Shown in pieces: positions 15,964 through 24,129 of a DNA stretch of 48,420 nt (its first letter is position 1; every line of letters begins with the position of its first letter). This DNA is from Candidatus Bathyarchaeota archaeon. Its GTDB lineage: Archaea; Thermoproteota; Bathyarchaeia; Bathyarchaeales; DTEX01. Under the pieces are notes generated by a model. The model ran no database searches. It was not told the DNA's origin and worked only from the letters and a program-made list of their open reading frames with translations. The translations under genes and the position numbers were made by a program. The stretch covers positions 1 through 48,420 of the forward strand of contig JAGTRG010000005.1 in NCBI GenBank assembly GCA_018396435.1, written 5' to 3'.

Positions 15964-17322
15964 CTAATGAAAGTATTTCGTGATTCTCTCCTGGTATAAT
16001 GCGTCTTTAAGCAGCGCGCTTGTTTTTATCCATTCGTCAATGCCGACTGAAAATTTCGAGCTTACATATGTAAGAGCTTCAATAAGCGTATCGAACTTCT
16101 CACCTTCCTGCTTTAGAGCCTCGCGAACACACTCTCTATTAATCCATACCCCTAGGGGCATGATGAAACTTGGATGAATCTCCCTCATAGCTACCACACC
16201 CGCCTGCCTGCCTTCCCTTGAAAGCGCCTCTGCAACCGCAAGCCTAACTGCATAGTAGCATCCTCCCAAAGATGCATATGCTGTTCTACCCTGATAGCTC
16301 TCCCAATCGCTCCCCATGGCTACGCTTCCACTCTGAGGGTTCCAAAATGTCCCGGGATACCATGCTTCAATCCACTCATATCTCCATTTAGATGGCATCA
16401 CTAAAATGACAAATCTATTTCCCAGATAGTTAAAGCTGTAAACTCGGTATTCACTTATCACCGGATTATCCTTTATCTCATCTTCTATTAAACGCCTAGA
16501 AATCGATGAGTCAACAGCTGTTATGCTCCATCTCGTCGGTACAAGCCTCCTCTGCCTTTTTACACCGAAGGCGCCCACGCTAAATGCCCTTTGGATTCTT
16601 GAAACCGGAACTTGACCCTTATACAGATCCAAAATGGCTTCCTCAGCCTTAAGATCAGAGTCACCGTATGCCTTCTCAATCCTGTGGTCAACTTTAACAT
16701 TTTCCACTTCGATTTTTAGCAGGGGGGCTGATGGGCCCATAGGTTGAACTTCATCGTCGAACAGGAAGCTTCCAGAAGGCTTCCTCTTAAAGAGAACCTC
16801 TGTGTTAACAGAGTCCCTTGAAAGGGCTATTTCCAAGGTTCTGTCAAGGAACCGTTCGTTGCTTAGAGGTTTTTTAATGTTAACCAGAAATTTTCCACGT
16901 ATTAAACCGGTTCTAAAATCAATTATTTCCTCAATAGTTTTACCAACCCATTTTTCAGGGGTATCAAATAGGGATGTGTCCCCCAAAACCGGTGGGACAA
17001 GCGGTCCAGCATAAACATAAGGATAACCTATCCGCCCAACAAATACTCCGGGAGGCGAAGAACCGAGTATTTTATCAGAGTTAACCAGGTTTTTAACTTT
17101 TAAAAATGAATAAAGCTTCGTTACGGCTGGGCACCTAGTTTTCCCACAGAGCATGCGGCTTCCTCTGCAGATTAGGCATGGGCTTCCATCTCTAACATGG
17201 ATCTCTAGGTTTGGCACTGACGGGTTTAAGTCACCAGCTACTTTCTCATCGCTCAGAATATGATTTATCCACGGAAGCTCACGTTGAACTTTTTTAAGGA
17301 TTTTCTTGCGCAGTATTTTCAA
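15964..17322 (-). CDS. nreA: NreA-family archaeal DNA repair protein with PIP-box
   Basis: A 452-residue protein of the archaeal Nre family. The N-terminus carries a zinc site C49, C52, C59, C64 in CLICRGSRMLCGKTRC, followed by the conserved FVGRIGYPYVYAGPL and VPTRWSITAVDS segments. The final residues QERITKYF (444-451) fit a PCNA-interacting peptide (Q-x-x-I-x-x-Y-F). In Haloferax NreA works with UvrABC in repair of crosslink damage in a PCNA-dependent way; a similar role is inferred here. It lies downstream of the Hsp20 gene on the same strand with a 134-base gap. Confidence 0.85.
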   Translation of the reverse strand: MKILRKKILKKVQRELPWINHILSDEKVAGDLNPSVPNLEIHVRDGSPCLICRGSRMLCGKTRCPAVTKLYSFLKVKNLVNSDKILGSSPPGVFVGRIGYPYVYAGPLVPPVLGDTSLFDTPEKWVGKTIEEIIDFRTGLIRGKFLVNIKKPLSNERFLDRTLEIALSRDSVNTEVLFKRKPSGSFLFDDEVQPMGPSAPLLKIEVENVKVDHRIEKAYGDSDLKAEEAILDLYKGQVPVSRIQRAFSVGAFGVKRQRRLVPTRWSITAVDSSISRRLIEDEIKDNPVISEYRVYSFNYLGNRFVILVMPSKWRYEWIEAWYPGTFWNPQSGSVAMGSDWESYQGRTAYASLGGCYYAVRLAVAEALSREGRQAGVVAMREIHPSFIMPLGVWINRECVREALKQEGEKFDTLIEALTYVSSKFSVGIDEWIKTSALLKDALYQERITKYFH

Positions 17323-17456
17323 TCTTAGCCGACCTTAGGTTTGGTCGCAGGGGCGATATCTAACAAAAAATAATATAAAATACATTATTATAGTTTATTC
17401 TCTCCAAGAATCTAGAGTTGATTTGTTCAATAAGCAAAATAAAAAGTGAAATAGTG

Positions 17457-18062
17457 CTATTCTATTTTTATCGGTTCACCCTTAGGTGCCTTCCCCTCTT
17501 TTTTCGGCAGTGTAACTTCTAATACGCCATTCTTGTATGTTGATCTAGATTGCTTCGGGTCAACAGCGCTGGGCAGCTCAACTTCTTTGTAGTACTTGCG
17601 TTGCGGCGTATCCACGCTTATCGTTAATGTGTTTTCTGTTCCATGAAGTTTTATGTCTTCCTTCTCAACGCCTGGCAATTCAGCAATAACTTTTATCTCG
17701 CCGTTGGTGCTGAAAATGTCAACCAGTGGTTCTCTCTCTTCTTTAATGGATATTGATGGTCTTCCGGGTCTTCCGCCTAAGCCTGGCTTTACGTTACCGA
17801 ACTCCCTTACTTCCGGTTTACCATCAGGTCCAATTGTGATGCTGTATCCGTATACGAAGGGTCCCCACTCCTTAATTCTTGTTCCATCTGGAAGTGTTCT
17901 CTCACGAATGAAGTCTTTAGGAACCCTCTTTGATAAATCCTCAAAGTCCCTCTCGAACATCCTCTCCATCTCCCTAAACATTTCATCTATGTCTTCAAAG
18001 AAGCTGGAGAATGGTCTGCGTCTTCTAAACCATCTGTCCCAAAATTCCTCGAACCCTGACAA
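17457..18062 (-). CDS. Small heat-shock protein, Hsp20/alpha-crystallin family
   Basis: A 201-residue Hsp20. A long charged and aromatic N-terminus (FEEFWDRWFRRRRPF, repeated Glu/Met/Arg helices) and a Gly/Pro-rich linker precede the alpha-crystallin domain, which runs from about residue 105 and includes IKVIAELPGVEKEDIKL and the GVLEVTLPK strand. The C-terminal IKIE supplies the I-x-I motif that docks on neighbouring subunits during oligomer assembly. It acts as an ATP-independent holdase in the cytoplasm. It follows the YkgJ-type gene by 42 bases on the same strand. Confidence 0.9.
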   Translation of the reverse strand: MSGFEEFWDRWFRRRRPFSSFFEDIDEMFREMERMFERDFEDLSKRVPKDFIRERTLPDGTRIKEWGPFVYGYSITIGPDGKPEVREFGNVKPGLGGRPGRPSISIKEEREPLVDIFSTNGEIKVIAELPGVEKEDIKLHGTENTLTISVDTPQRKYYKEVELPSAVDPKQSRSTYKNGVLEVTLPKKEGKAPKGEPIKIE

Positions 18063-18104
18063 AGCGCATCACCAATATGTATATTGCGAAAATCTCTTAA
18101 AAAC

Positions 18105-18488
18105 TTATTGGAGAATTTTAAGAATCTTCAGCATAAATATAAGTTTCCTAACGTCGTCTGCATTAACCCTGAATTCCAACCTATAGGGACAGATTTCATC
18201 CAGCATAACTTTGCCTCTTTCCAAGTTAAAAATGAGCGGATAAAGCTGGCAACCATAAGGCCTATATTTATATATTCGACATAAGCCATCATTAAGGAAA
18301 AAGCATTTCCCATCAACATTCTTAAGATGCCAGCAACCATCCATTTTCTCAGCGAAACCGTTTATCCCATAACCAAGCTTAACTATTCTATTCATGTCAA
18401 AATACGTTAGCAGCATGTTTGTCCTATGACAACATAATGAACATTTATGCTTTAAACATATGGTTCCGCTCTCAAGAGGCATCTTCAT
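18105..18488 (-). CDS. YkgJ-family cysteine-cluster protein
   Basis: A 127-residue protein with nine cysteines at 11, 16, 19, 20, 52, 62, 70, 80 and 100. The phrases CSLCCHRT, CFFLNDGLCRIYKYRPYGCQLYPL and ICPYR are the hallmark of the YkgJ/UPF0153 group, thought to bind a zinc or iron-sulphur centre. The function is not established. It starts at ATG 18488 and heads the leftward group with Hsp20 and possibly nreA; it is divergent from thyA with about 100 bases between. Confidence 0.8.
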   Translation of the reverse strand: MKMPLESGTICLKHKCSLCCHRTNMLLTYFDMNRIVKLGYGINGFAEKMDGCWHLKNVDGKCFFLNDGLCRIYKYRPYGCQLYPLIFNLERGKVMLDEICPYRLEFRVNADDVRKLIFMLKILKILQ

Positions 18489-18592
18489 CTATAAGCCGCC
18501 TAAACGCATTAGTTTTTATGCAACAATAATTTCTACAGAAGGCATTTTATATTGCTAATGCGATCTTATAATATGTTAACCGGTGGTGAATT

Positions 18593-19291
18593 TTGAGCCA
18601 AGTATATGTTGGAGCCTTAATTAGAGTTCGAACAGTTTCAGAAGCTTGGGAAAAAGCGGTGCTTAAATGCTGGGAGGAAGGGCTTGAGACTCCAACCGAA
18701 TACGGTGAAAAATCTAGGGAGATTCTAGGGCTACTCGTAGTTGTGGAGGAACCGTTTGGAAACCCGAGGATCCACAGAGGAGACTTATATGTAGCCACGA
18801 AAGGTTCTCTGCAAAAATATATCGATGAGGTTCTTGAGGGAACCCTCGACTGGGCTGTTAAGGAGGGAAAAATACATTACACCTATCATGAGCGCCTATT
18901 CAGTTATCCGCCCAATGAGATAAACCAAATAGGCTATATAGTTGAGAAGCTTAGCAAATCCATTTTCTCTAGGAGAGCTCAGGCAATAACTTGGGTGCCG
19001 GAGAAGGATATGTGGGCTGATTCTCCTCCATGCCTCCAGAGGGTTTGGTGTACAGTTAGAGATGGCAACCTAATAATGCATACGACTTGGAGGAGCCGAG
19101 ATGTATTTAGAGCCATGCACATGAACATGCTGGCTATGACGGAGCTTCAAAGGAGAATCGCTGAGAAGTTAAATGTTAATGTCGGCGCATACGTCGACTT
19201 TTCAAACAGCGCCCATCTATACGAAAAGAGCTATGGCGACGTCGAGCGCTTCGTAAGCGTGCTGAAAAGAAGGTCAGGCGGGCAATTCTAG
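18593..19291 (+). CDS. thyA: Thymidylate synthase, short archaeal type
   Basis: A 232-residue ThyA-family enzyme of the kind found in methanogens and related archaea. The catalytic cysteine is C147 in ADSPPCLQRVWC, and TTWRSRDVFRAMHMNMLAM supplies the dUMP-binding arginine and asparagine region; VDFSNSAHLYE is the usual C-terminal dUMP contact. It methylates dUMP to dTMP, probably with an archaeal one-carbon carrier. The start is TTG 18593 behind GGTGGTGA; no ATG is near. The gene converges on yjbQ with a 4-base gap. Confidence 0.9.
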   Translation: MSQVYVGALIRVRTVSEAWEKAVLKCWEEGLETPTEYGEKSREILGLLVVVEEPFGNPRIHRGDLYVATKGSLQKYIDEVLEGTLDWAVKEGKIHYTYHERLFSYPPNEINQIGYIVEKLSKSIFSRRAQAITWVPEKDMWADSPPCLQRVWCTVRDGNLIMHTTWRSRDVFRAMHMNMLAMTELQRRIAEKLNVNVGAYVDFSNSAHLYEKSYGDVERFVSVLKRRSGGQF

Positions 19292-19295
19292 CATA

Positions 19296-19724
19296 CTATT
19301 CGCCTAAGACATATACGTGTACTCTGCGGGTTTGAGGGCCATCCATCTCAATGAATAGAATTGACTGCCATGTGCCGAGCGCCATTCTTTCTTTCTCTAA
19401 TGGCAATGTAACGCTAGGCTTAATTAGGCAATTCAATATGTGTGCATGAGCATTTTGCTCCTGCGGTATCCAACCGTACTTAGCATTGTGATGGTAGAGG
19501 CCCTTTATAGGCACGATCTTTTCCATAGTGGTAAGAATGTCCTCCCACAGATCCGTATCATGCTCATTAACGGCTACGGAGGCTGTTGTATGCGGAACCC
19601 AAACATTTACAAGCCCATTTTTAATCCCGCTCTTCTTAACCGCTTCATCCACCCTGCTTGTTACATCTATAATCTCCATTTTCCTCGTGCTCTGAACCGA
19701 GAAGTCTGATGAATAAAACTTCAA
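19296..19724 (-). CDS. YjbQ/UPF0047 family protein
   Basis: A 142-residue protein with all signatures of the YjbQ family: VPHTTASVAVNEHD near 43-56, the HAH histidines in NAHAHILN (about 91-98) and LGTWQSILFIEMDGPQTRRV at the C-terminus. Members form trimers with a metal-binding histidine cluster; a weak thiamine-phosphate synthase activity has been reported for one, but the main role is open. It is on the minus strand alone; GGGAGG precedes the ATG. Confidence 0.9.
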   Translation of the reverse strand: MKFYSSDFSVQSTRKMEIIDVTSRVDEAVKKSGIKNGLVNVWVPHTTASVAVNEHDTDLWEDILTTMEKIVPIKGLYHHNAKYGWIPQEQNAHAHILNCLIKPSVTLPLEKERMALGTWQSILFIEMDGPQTRRVHVYVLGE

Positions 19725-19942
19725 GGCTTCCTCCCATCCAAGATTTATGTTTAATCACTATTCTTGCTCAAAGGTCACGTTAAAAAGGTTTCGCATTTTA
19801 GAACCTAATTTGTCCATAGGCTAAATGGCGGAGAATTTAAAAGAGAGTGAGTCATATCAATGCCTTAGAATAAGTTAATGCTAATAATGCTAATGTTGCC
19901 CTTCCATTAATATTTGCGTCTTGCCGAATGGAGGATTGAAAA

Positions 19943-21052
19943 GTGGCCGATGTGGAGAAAAAATCTTTCATAGACCCTTTTGGAATAACACTGATTGAGG
20001 ACTATGAGAAACTATTCGCAGAGTTTGGTATACAATCCTTCAAGCCCCTTCTATCACAGATGCCTAACCCATCAGCCGCCATGCGAAGAGGCATAATTTT
20101 CGGACATAGGGATTTTGAGCGCATACTGGAAGCCATGAAAAAGCATAGTGAATTTGCAGTTATGAGCGGCATAAAGCCAACCGGCGAGTTCCATCTTGGA
20201 ACATTAATGACCGCACGGGAAATAATTTATTTCCAGCAGCAGGGCGCCATTGCCTTCTATTGCATCGCCGATATAGAAGCTTACGAAGATAATGGCATAT
20301 CTTTTGAGGAGAGCAAGAAAATAGCCGTAAACAATATTGCGGATATGCTTGCTTTAGGCTTCGATCCGAAGAGGGGCTACGTGTATTGCCAATCTAGGGA
20401 GGAGCGCGTTAAGGACTTAGCCATAGCTTTCAGCAGAGGCGTAACGCTAGCAACTATGAAAGCCATTTATGGGGAGCGCCATATGGGGCTTTACTTGTCA
20501 GCGCTAATTCAGGCTGGAGACATATTGCTTCCTCAAATCGAGGAGTTTGGAGGTCCAAAACCTACCGTTGTCCCAGTGGGTGTGGATCAGGACCCGCATA
20601 TACGTTTCACAAGGGATTTAGCCACTAGATTTTACGGCAAATACGGATTCATCCCGCCCTCTTCAACCTACCATAAACTCATTAAGGCTTTGGACGGCGG
20701 TTATAAGATGAGTAAGCGTGAACCCATGAGCTACTTCACTCTTGACGAGGAACCGGAAGTCATAGCCAAGAAGATCTTTTATGCATTCACCGGCGGCCGT
20801 CCCACGGCTGAGGAGCAGAGGAAGCTCGGCGGCAACCCGGAAATATGCCCAATCTATGACTTATATCTATTCCACTTCTCTGAGGACGACAAGGATATTG
20901 TTGACCTCTATAATAATTGTAAGTGCGGCAATATTTTATGCGGCGAAGATAAAGCGCACCTAACAGGGATAGTCACAAAGTTTGTTAGGGAGCATCAGCG
21001 CAAGAAAAGCCAGTACATTGATAAAGCGAGGGAAATCCTGGAGGCGGAATGA
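19943..21052 (+). CDS. trpS: Tryptophanyl-tRNA synthetase
   Basis: A 369-residue archaeal TrpRS of class Ic. The HIGH-like motif is GEFHLGT (81-87), the KMSKS-like motif is KMSKR (about 255-259), and VPVGVDQDPHIRFTRD is the conserved substrate pocket. DPFGITLIEDYEKL is the archaeal/eukaryal N-terminus. It charges tRNA-Trp. The start is GTG 19943 with GGAGG about 9 bases upstream. It is transcribed alone, convergent with the membrane-protein gene that ends at 21096. Confidence 0.95.
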   Translation: MADVEKKSFIDPFGITLIEDYEKLFAEFGIQSFKPLLSQMPNPSAAMRRGIIFGHRDFERILEAMKKHSEFAVMSGIKPTGEFHLGTLMTAREIIYFQQQGAIAFYCIADIEAYEDNGISFEESKKIAVNNIADMLALGFDPKRGYVYCQSREERVKDLAIAFSRGVTLATMKAIYGERHMGLYLSALIQAGDILLPQIEEFGGPKPTVVPVGVDQDPHIRFTRDLATRFYGKYGFIPPSSTYHKLIKALDGGYKMSKREPMSYFTLDEEPEVIAKKIFYAFTGGRPTAEEQRKLGGNPEICPIYDLYLFHFSEDDKDIVDLYNNCKCGNILCGEDKAHLTGIVTKFVREHQRKKSQYIDKAREILEAE

Positions 21053-21095
21053 ATAATGGTAACCTTTTAAAACCTTTTAAGGGCTACTATATCAT

Positions 21096-22175
21096 CTAAT
21101 TTCCGAAGTATTTCCATGTCATCTTGGTGGATAAATAGCTGAGGAATATGAGGATAAAACCGAAAATTATTGCTAGGAAGGGCCCCATATTCGCTTCGTA
21201 AATGACGTATGTGGGGTGAACCGGTTCTATCCTAGTGATTTCAACCCCATATATCCAGGATGATGCCGATATAATGCTCAATGCTCCTGAAATTAATGAG
21301 CGGAGGTGTAAAATTTTTCTTCTTATATGTGTCCGGCTTATTTCTATTTCAATGGGGACAAAACCGATGAGGAGTGCTAGGGCATACGCTCTCACTGTTA
21401 CAATAACAGTTTGGCTGGACGGAAAGGGATCTGAGTCATGAATCTCAAAGCTGAAGTACTTGGAAAGGCTTATATCACTTATCCACGGTAGCCAAATCGA
21501 AATTAAAAGCAGCATCATGCATATGCCTATAACATATGTTTTTATTTCTAAGAAAAATTCCACGTTAATTTTAGAAGCTATCTTTTGAAAAATAGGCAGC
21601 TCCGCAGCTATCAAGGTGATTAAAATAGGCACTCCTCCCATTAAAAGCGCATAGGGAAATGGAGGCAATAAACTAATTATGGATCTACGCACAGTTCTAT
21701 ATATTGTAACCACTCTTAAAAACATAATAGAGTATCCCACGCTTATATCCGCATCTTCGGGAGCGTATTCAACTATAACTCCAAAAGTTTTCTCCTCACC
21801 TATAGAGAGATCATGCCCATATTGCGGGTATGTTTCATGCGGATAAGTGGTCTCGCTCGTAACATTGTGCAGCATAGGGTCAACAGCGATCTCCAAGATC
21901 CTTTCCCGTGTACGAATTGTGATCTCAAAAATAATCATTCCAGGAGTTGGATTCCTCAAGGAAACGGATAGAATTTCAAAAGGTAATGGAGATTTCAAAA
22001 GGGTAGATAGTTCGTCAGAATCTGGCTGTTCATCACGAATCATAGACACCCAGAAAACATCGTATTCCCATGCTCCGTAAGGCATGTCTACGTAAAGGAT
22101 GGGTATTAGCAGCATGGTTAAAGCTATGATGGCAAGCATCATCAAGAATGAACGTATGCGCGCTGTTTCCCCCAT
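21096..22175 (-). CDS. Predicted multi-pass membrane protein, unknown function
   Basis: A 359-residue protein of no family I recognise. One membrane span lies near the N-terminus (about 10-29), then comes a roughly 140-residue soluble, probably extracellular beta-rich domain (with YPHETYPQYGHDLSIGEEKTFG), and then about five further spans (near 175-197, 213-235, 264-283, 297-318 and 330-352). Charge and Trp pattern suggest an archaeal envelope protein. It is the only gene of its transcript, divergent from pyrI. Confidence 0.6.
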   Translation of the reverse strand: MGETARIRSFLMMLAIIALTMLLIPILYVDMPYGAWEYDVFWVSMIRDEQPDSDELSTLLKSPLPFEILSVSLRNPTPGMIIFEITIRTRERILEIAVDPMLHNVTSETTYPHETYPQYGHDLSIGEEKTFGVIVEYAPEDADISVGYSIMFLRVVTIYRTVRRSIISLLPPFPYALLMGGVPILITLIAAELPIFQKIASKINVEFFLEIKTYVIGICMMLLLISIWLPWISDISLSKYFSFEIHDSDPFPSSQTVIVTVRAYALALLIGFVPIEIEISRTHIRRKILHLRSLISGALSIISASSWIYGVEITRIEPVHPTYVIYEANMGPFLAIIFGFILIFLSYLSTKMTWKYFGN

Positions 22176-22304
22176 AACTCTAACACCGCTAAAGCGAATT
22201 GAAAGACCCTTTTAAGGAAAAACGTGTGGGCAGAATTAAACTTTTTGTATACAATAATTAACATACTTTTGTGAAAAGATAGTGCTTGCTTATTTTGCAT
22301 CTTA

Positions 22305-22325
22305 GGAAATGCTTTTTATAAGCAT
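22305..22325 (+). promoter_or_regulatory. Predicted pyrI promoter with palindromic TATA region
   Basis: The sequence GGAAATGCTTTTTATAAGC contains a BRE-like purine stretch and TTTTTATA. ATGCTT (22309-22314) and AAGCAT (22320-22325) form an inverted repeat around TTTAT. Transcription would start near 22343, about 10 bases before ATG 22354. This rules out an earlier start for the gene inside the promoter. Confidence 0.55.
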
Positions 22326-22353
22326 CCTTCAAAATATTTGTTTGGTGTTAGAA

Positions 22354-22821
22354 ATGTCTAGGAGAACCCTTAGAGTTTCAAAGATTAGGGATGGGACCGT
22401 TATCGATCATATAACTAGGGGGCACGCTTTAAACGTTATTAAGATTTTGGGGATTAATGGGCAGTCAAACGGCATCGTTACAATAGCCATGAATGTTCCA
22501 AGCCAAAAGCTGGGTGTTAAGGATATTGTGAAGATTGAAGGGCGGGAATTAAACCCGGAAGAGGTTAATAGGATTGCGCTTATAGCTCCTCATGCCACAA
22601 TTAATATAATAAGGAATTTTAAGGTTGTTGAGAAACAAAGGGTTAAACTTCCGTCAATAATACAGGGAACAATTAAGTGTACAAACCCGCCATGCATATC
22701 CAACAGCGAAAACGAACCTGTTAAACCAATTTTCTACGTTGAGAGCGAGGAACCCTTAAGGCTGAGGTGTCACTACTGTGGACATATAATGGGTAAGGAG
22801 GATATGCTGAAACAATACTAA
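22354..22821 (+). CDS. pyrI: Aspartate carbamoyltransferase regulatory subunit
   Basis: A 155-residue PyrI. The N-terminal allosteric domain reads LRVSKIRDGTVIDHI and HALNVIKILG, and the C-terminal zinc domain has C109, C114, C139 and C142 (KCTNPPCI, RCHYCG), the four ligands that bind the catalytic trimer. It modulates PyrB activity by nucleotide binding. PyrB is not encoded in the window, which is unusual because the two are normally adjacent. ATG 22354 is chosen because an upstream in-frame ATG at 22309 lies in the TATA box. Confidence 0.92.
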   Translation: MSRRTLRVSKIRDGTVIDHITRGHALNVIKILGINGQSNGIVTIAMNVPSQKLGVKDIVKIEGRELNPEEVNRIALIAPHATINIIRNFKVVEKQRVKLPSIIQGTIKCTNPPCISNSENEPVKPIFYVESEEPLRLRCHYCGHIMGKEDMLKQY

Positions 22822-22850
22822 TATAAATTTAGTTCAGTGAGTGAACAATT

Positions 22851-23405
22851 TTGAAGCAGCAGCCTCGCCATATTTTTCTAACAGGTCCGCCTAGAATTGG
22901 GAAGACAACAATTGTATTAAAAGTTGTTGGTGAACTTAGAAATATGGGTCTTAAAGTAGGCGGCATGATAAGCCAGGAGATCCGCGATGGAGGAGTCAGG
23001 GTCGGCTTCAAAATAATGGATTTGAAGACCGGCTTGGAAGGCATATTGGCTCATATAGATCAGAAAAGCGGTCCCTTAGTAGGCAAATATAGGGTTTGCC
23101 TAGAGGATTTAGAGAATGTAGGTGTTGAAGCGATACTGAACGCATGTAAGGAGTCAGATTTAATCATTATAGATGAGGTTGGACCGATGGAGCTTCATTC
23201 TGAAGCATTTAAGAAGGCTGTCCTAGAAGCCCTAAACAGTGGGAAAACAGTTCTTGGAACAATACATTATAGGGTTAGTTCCCCATTTATAGATGCAATA
23301 AGAAATAGGGAAGATGTCGAAATAATTGAGGTTACGTATAGAAACAGAGACAACCTGTCTAAGACGATCGCCAAAAAGATCCTTGAGAGAACGCCTAAAC
23401 ATTAG
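22851..23405 (+). CDS. THEP1-family nucleoside-triphosphatase
   Basis: A 184-residue P-loop protein. Walker A is GPPRIGKT (12-19), GLKVGGMISQEIRDGGVRVGF is the family strand-loop, and LIIIDEVGPMELHS is the THEP1-specific Walker B. The family hydrolyses NTPs and dNTPs in vitro; its cell role is not settled. The start is TTG 22851, 29 bases after pyrI, and rnhB follows 12 bases later, so it is inside a rightward operon. Confidence 0.9.
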   Translation: MKQQPRHIFLTGPPRIGKTTIVLKVVGELRNMGLKVGGMISQEIRDGGVRVGFKIMDLKTGLEGILAHIDQKSGPLVGKYRVCLEDLENVGVEAILNACKESDLIIIDEVGPMELHSEAFKKAVLEALNSGKTVLGTIHYRVSSPFIDAIRNREDVEIIEVTYRNRDNLSKTIAKKILERTPKH

Positions 23406-23417
23406 GATGGATAAACC

Positions 23418-24113
23418 TTGCTAATTTGCGGGATTGACGATGCTGGACGCGGCCCGGTTATAGGTCCGCTTATCATAGCCGGTATAGTCGTTGATGAGCA
23501 CGGCTTATCAAACCTAATTAATATTGGTGTTAAGGATTCTAAAATTCTGTCGCCTAGGAGAAGGGAGCATCTAGCAGCTGAAATACTGAAGATCGCTGAG
23601 AATTATAAAATAATTAAAGTTCCGCCGTCAGTGATAGATCATGTTGTTAAAACCGGGAAAAAACTTAACCGCTTAAATAGGCTTGAAGCCCGCGTTATGG
23701 CTAATATTATAAGAGAACTTAGACCTGACATAGCCTACGTCGACGCTTCGGATGTCCTGCCTGAAAGATTTAGGCAGCATATAGCAGAAGAGATTCCATT
23801 CAAGGTTGAAATAATTTCAGAGCATAAGGCTGACAGAAAATATCCTGTTGTTTCAGCAGCGTCAATAATAGCGAAAGTGGAGAGGGATAGGGAAATCGCT
23901 GAGCTAAAAAAGAAATATGGCGATTTTGGATCAGGATATGTAGCCGACCCAAAAACAATGCAATTTTTAAGAAGATGGATTGAGAATCACGATTCCTATC
24001 CAGATTTTGTTAGGAAATCTTGGAAGACGATAAAAGCATTAATGAAGAATAAGGATAGTGGGCGTCAGAGAAGCCTGCCAATGGGGGATGCAAAGGCTAA
24101 AAAGGATCTTTAA
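23418..24113 (+). CDS. rnhB: Ribonuclease HII
   Basis: A 231-residue RNase HII that removes RNA from RNA-DNA hybrids. The active-site acids are D7 and D8 in CGIDDAGRGPVIGP, D109 in AYVDASD and D139 in EHKADRKYPVVSAASI. The second residue of the motif is Asp where most family members have Glu. The tyrosine-containing C-terminal segment GSGYVADPKTM is present. The start is TTG 23418. It sits between the THEP1 gene and the RecA-like gene with gaps of 12 and 16 bases. Confidence 0.93.
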   Translation: MLICGIDDAGRGPVIGPLIIAGIVVDEHGLSNLINIGVKDSKILSPRRREHLAAEILKIAENYKIIKVPPSVIDHVVKTGKKLNRLNRLEARVMANIIRELRPDIAYVDASDVLPERFRQHIAEEIPFKVEIISEHKADRKYPVVSAASIIAKVERDREIAELKKKYGDFGSGYVADPKTMQFLRRWIENHDSYPDFVRKSWKTIKALMKNKDSGRQRSLPMGDAKAKKDL

Positions 24114-24129
24114 CTAAAAAATATTATGG

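Noticed and set aside
22309-22353. Longer N-terminus for pyrI
   Set aside because: The earlier ATG is inside the predicted TATA box and the extra residues do not fit PyrI.
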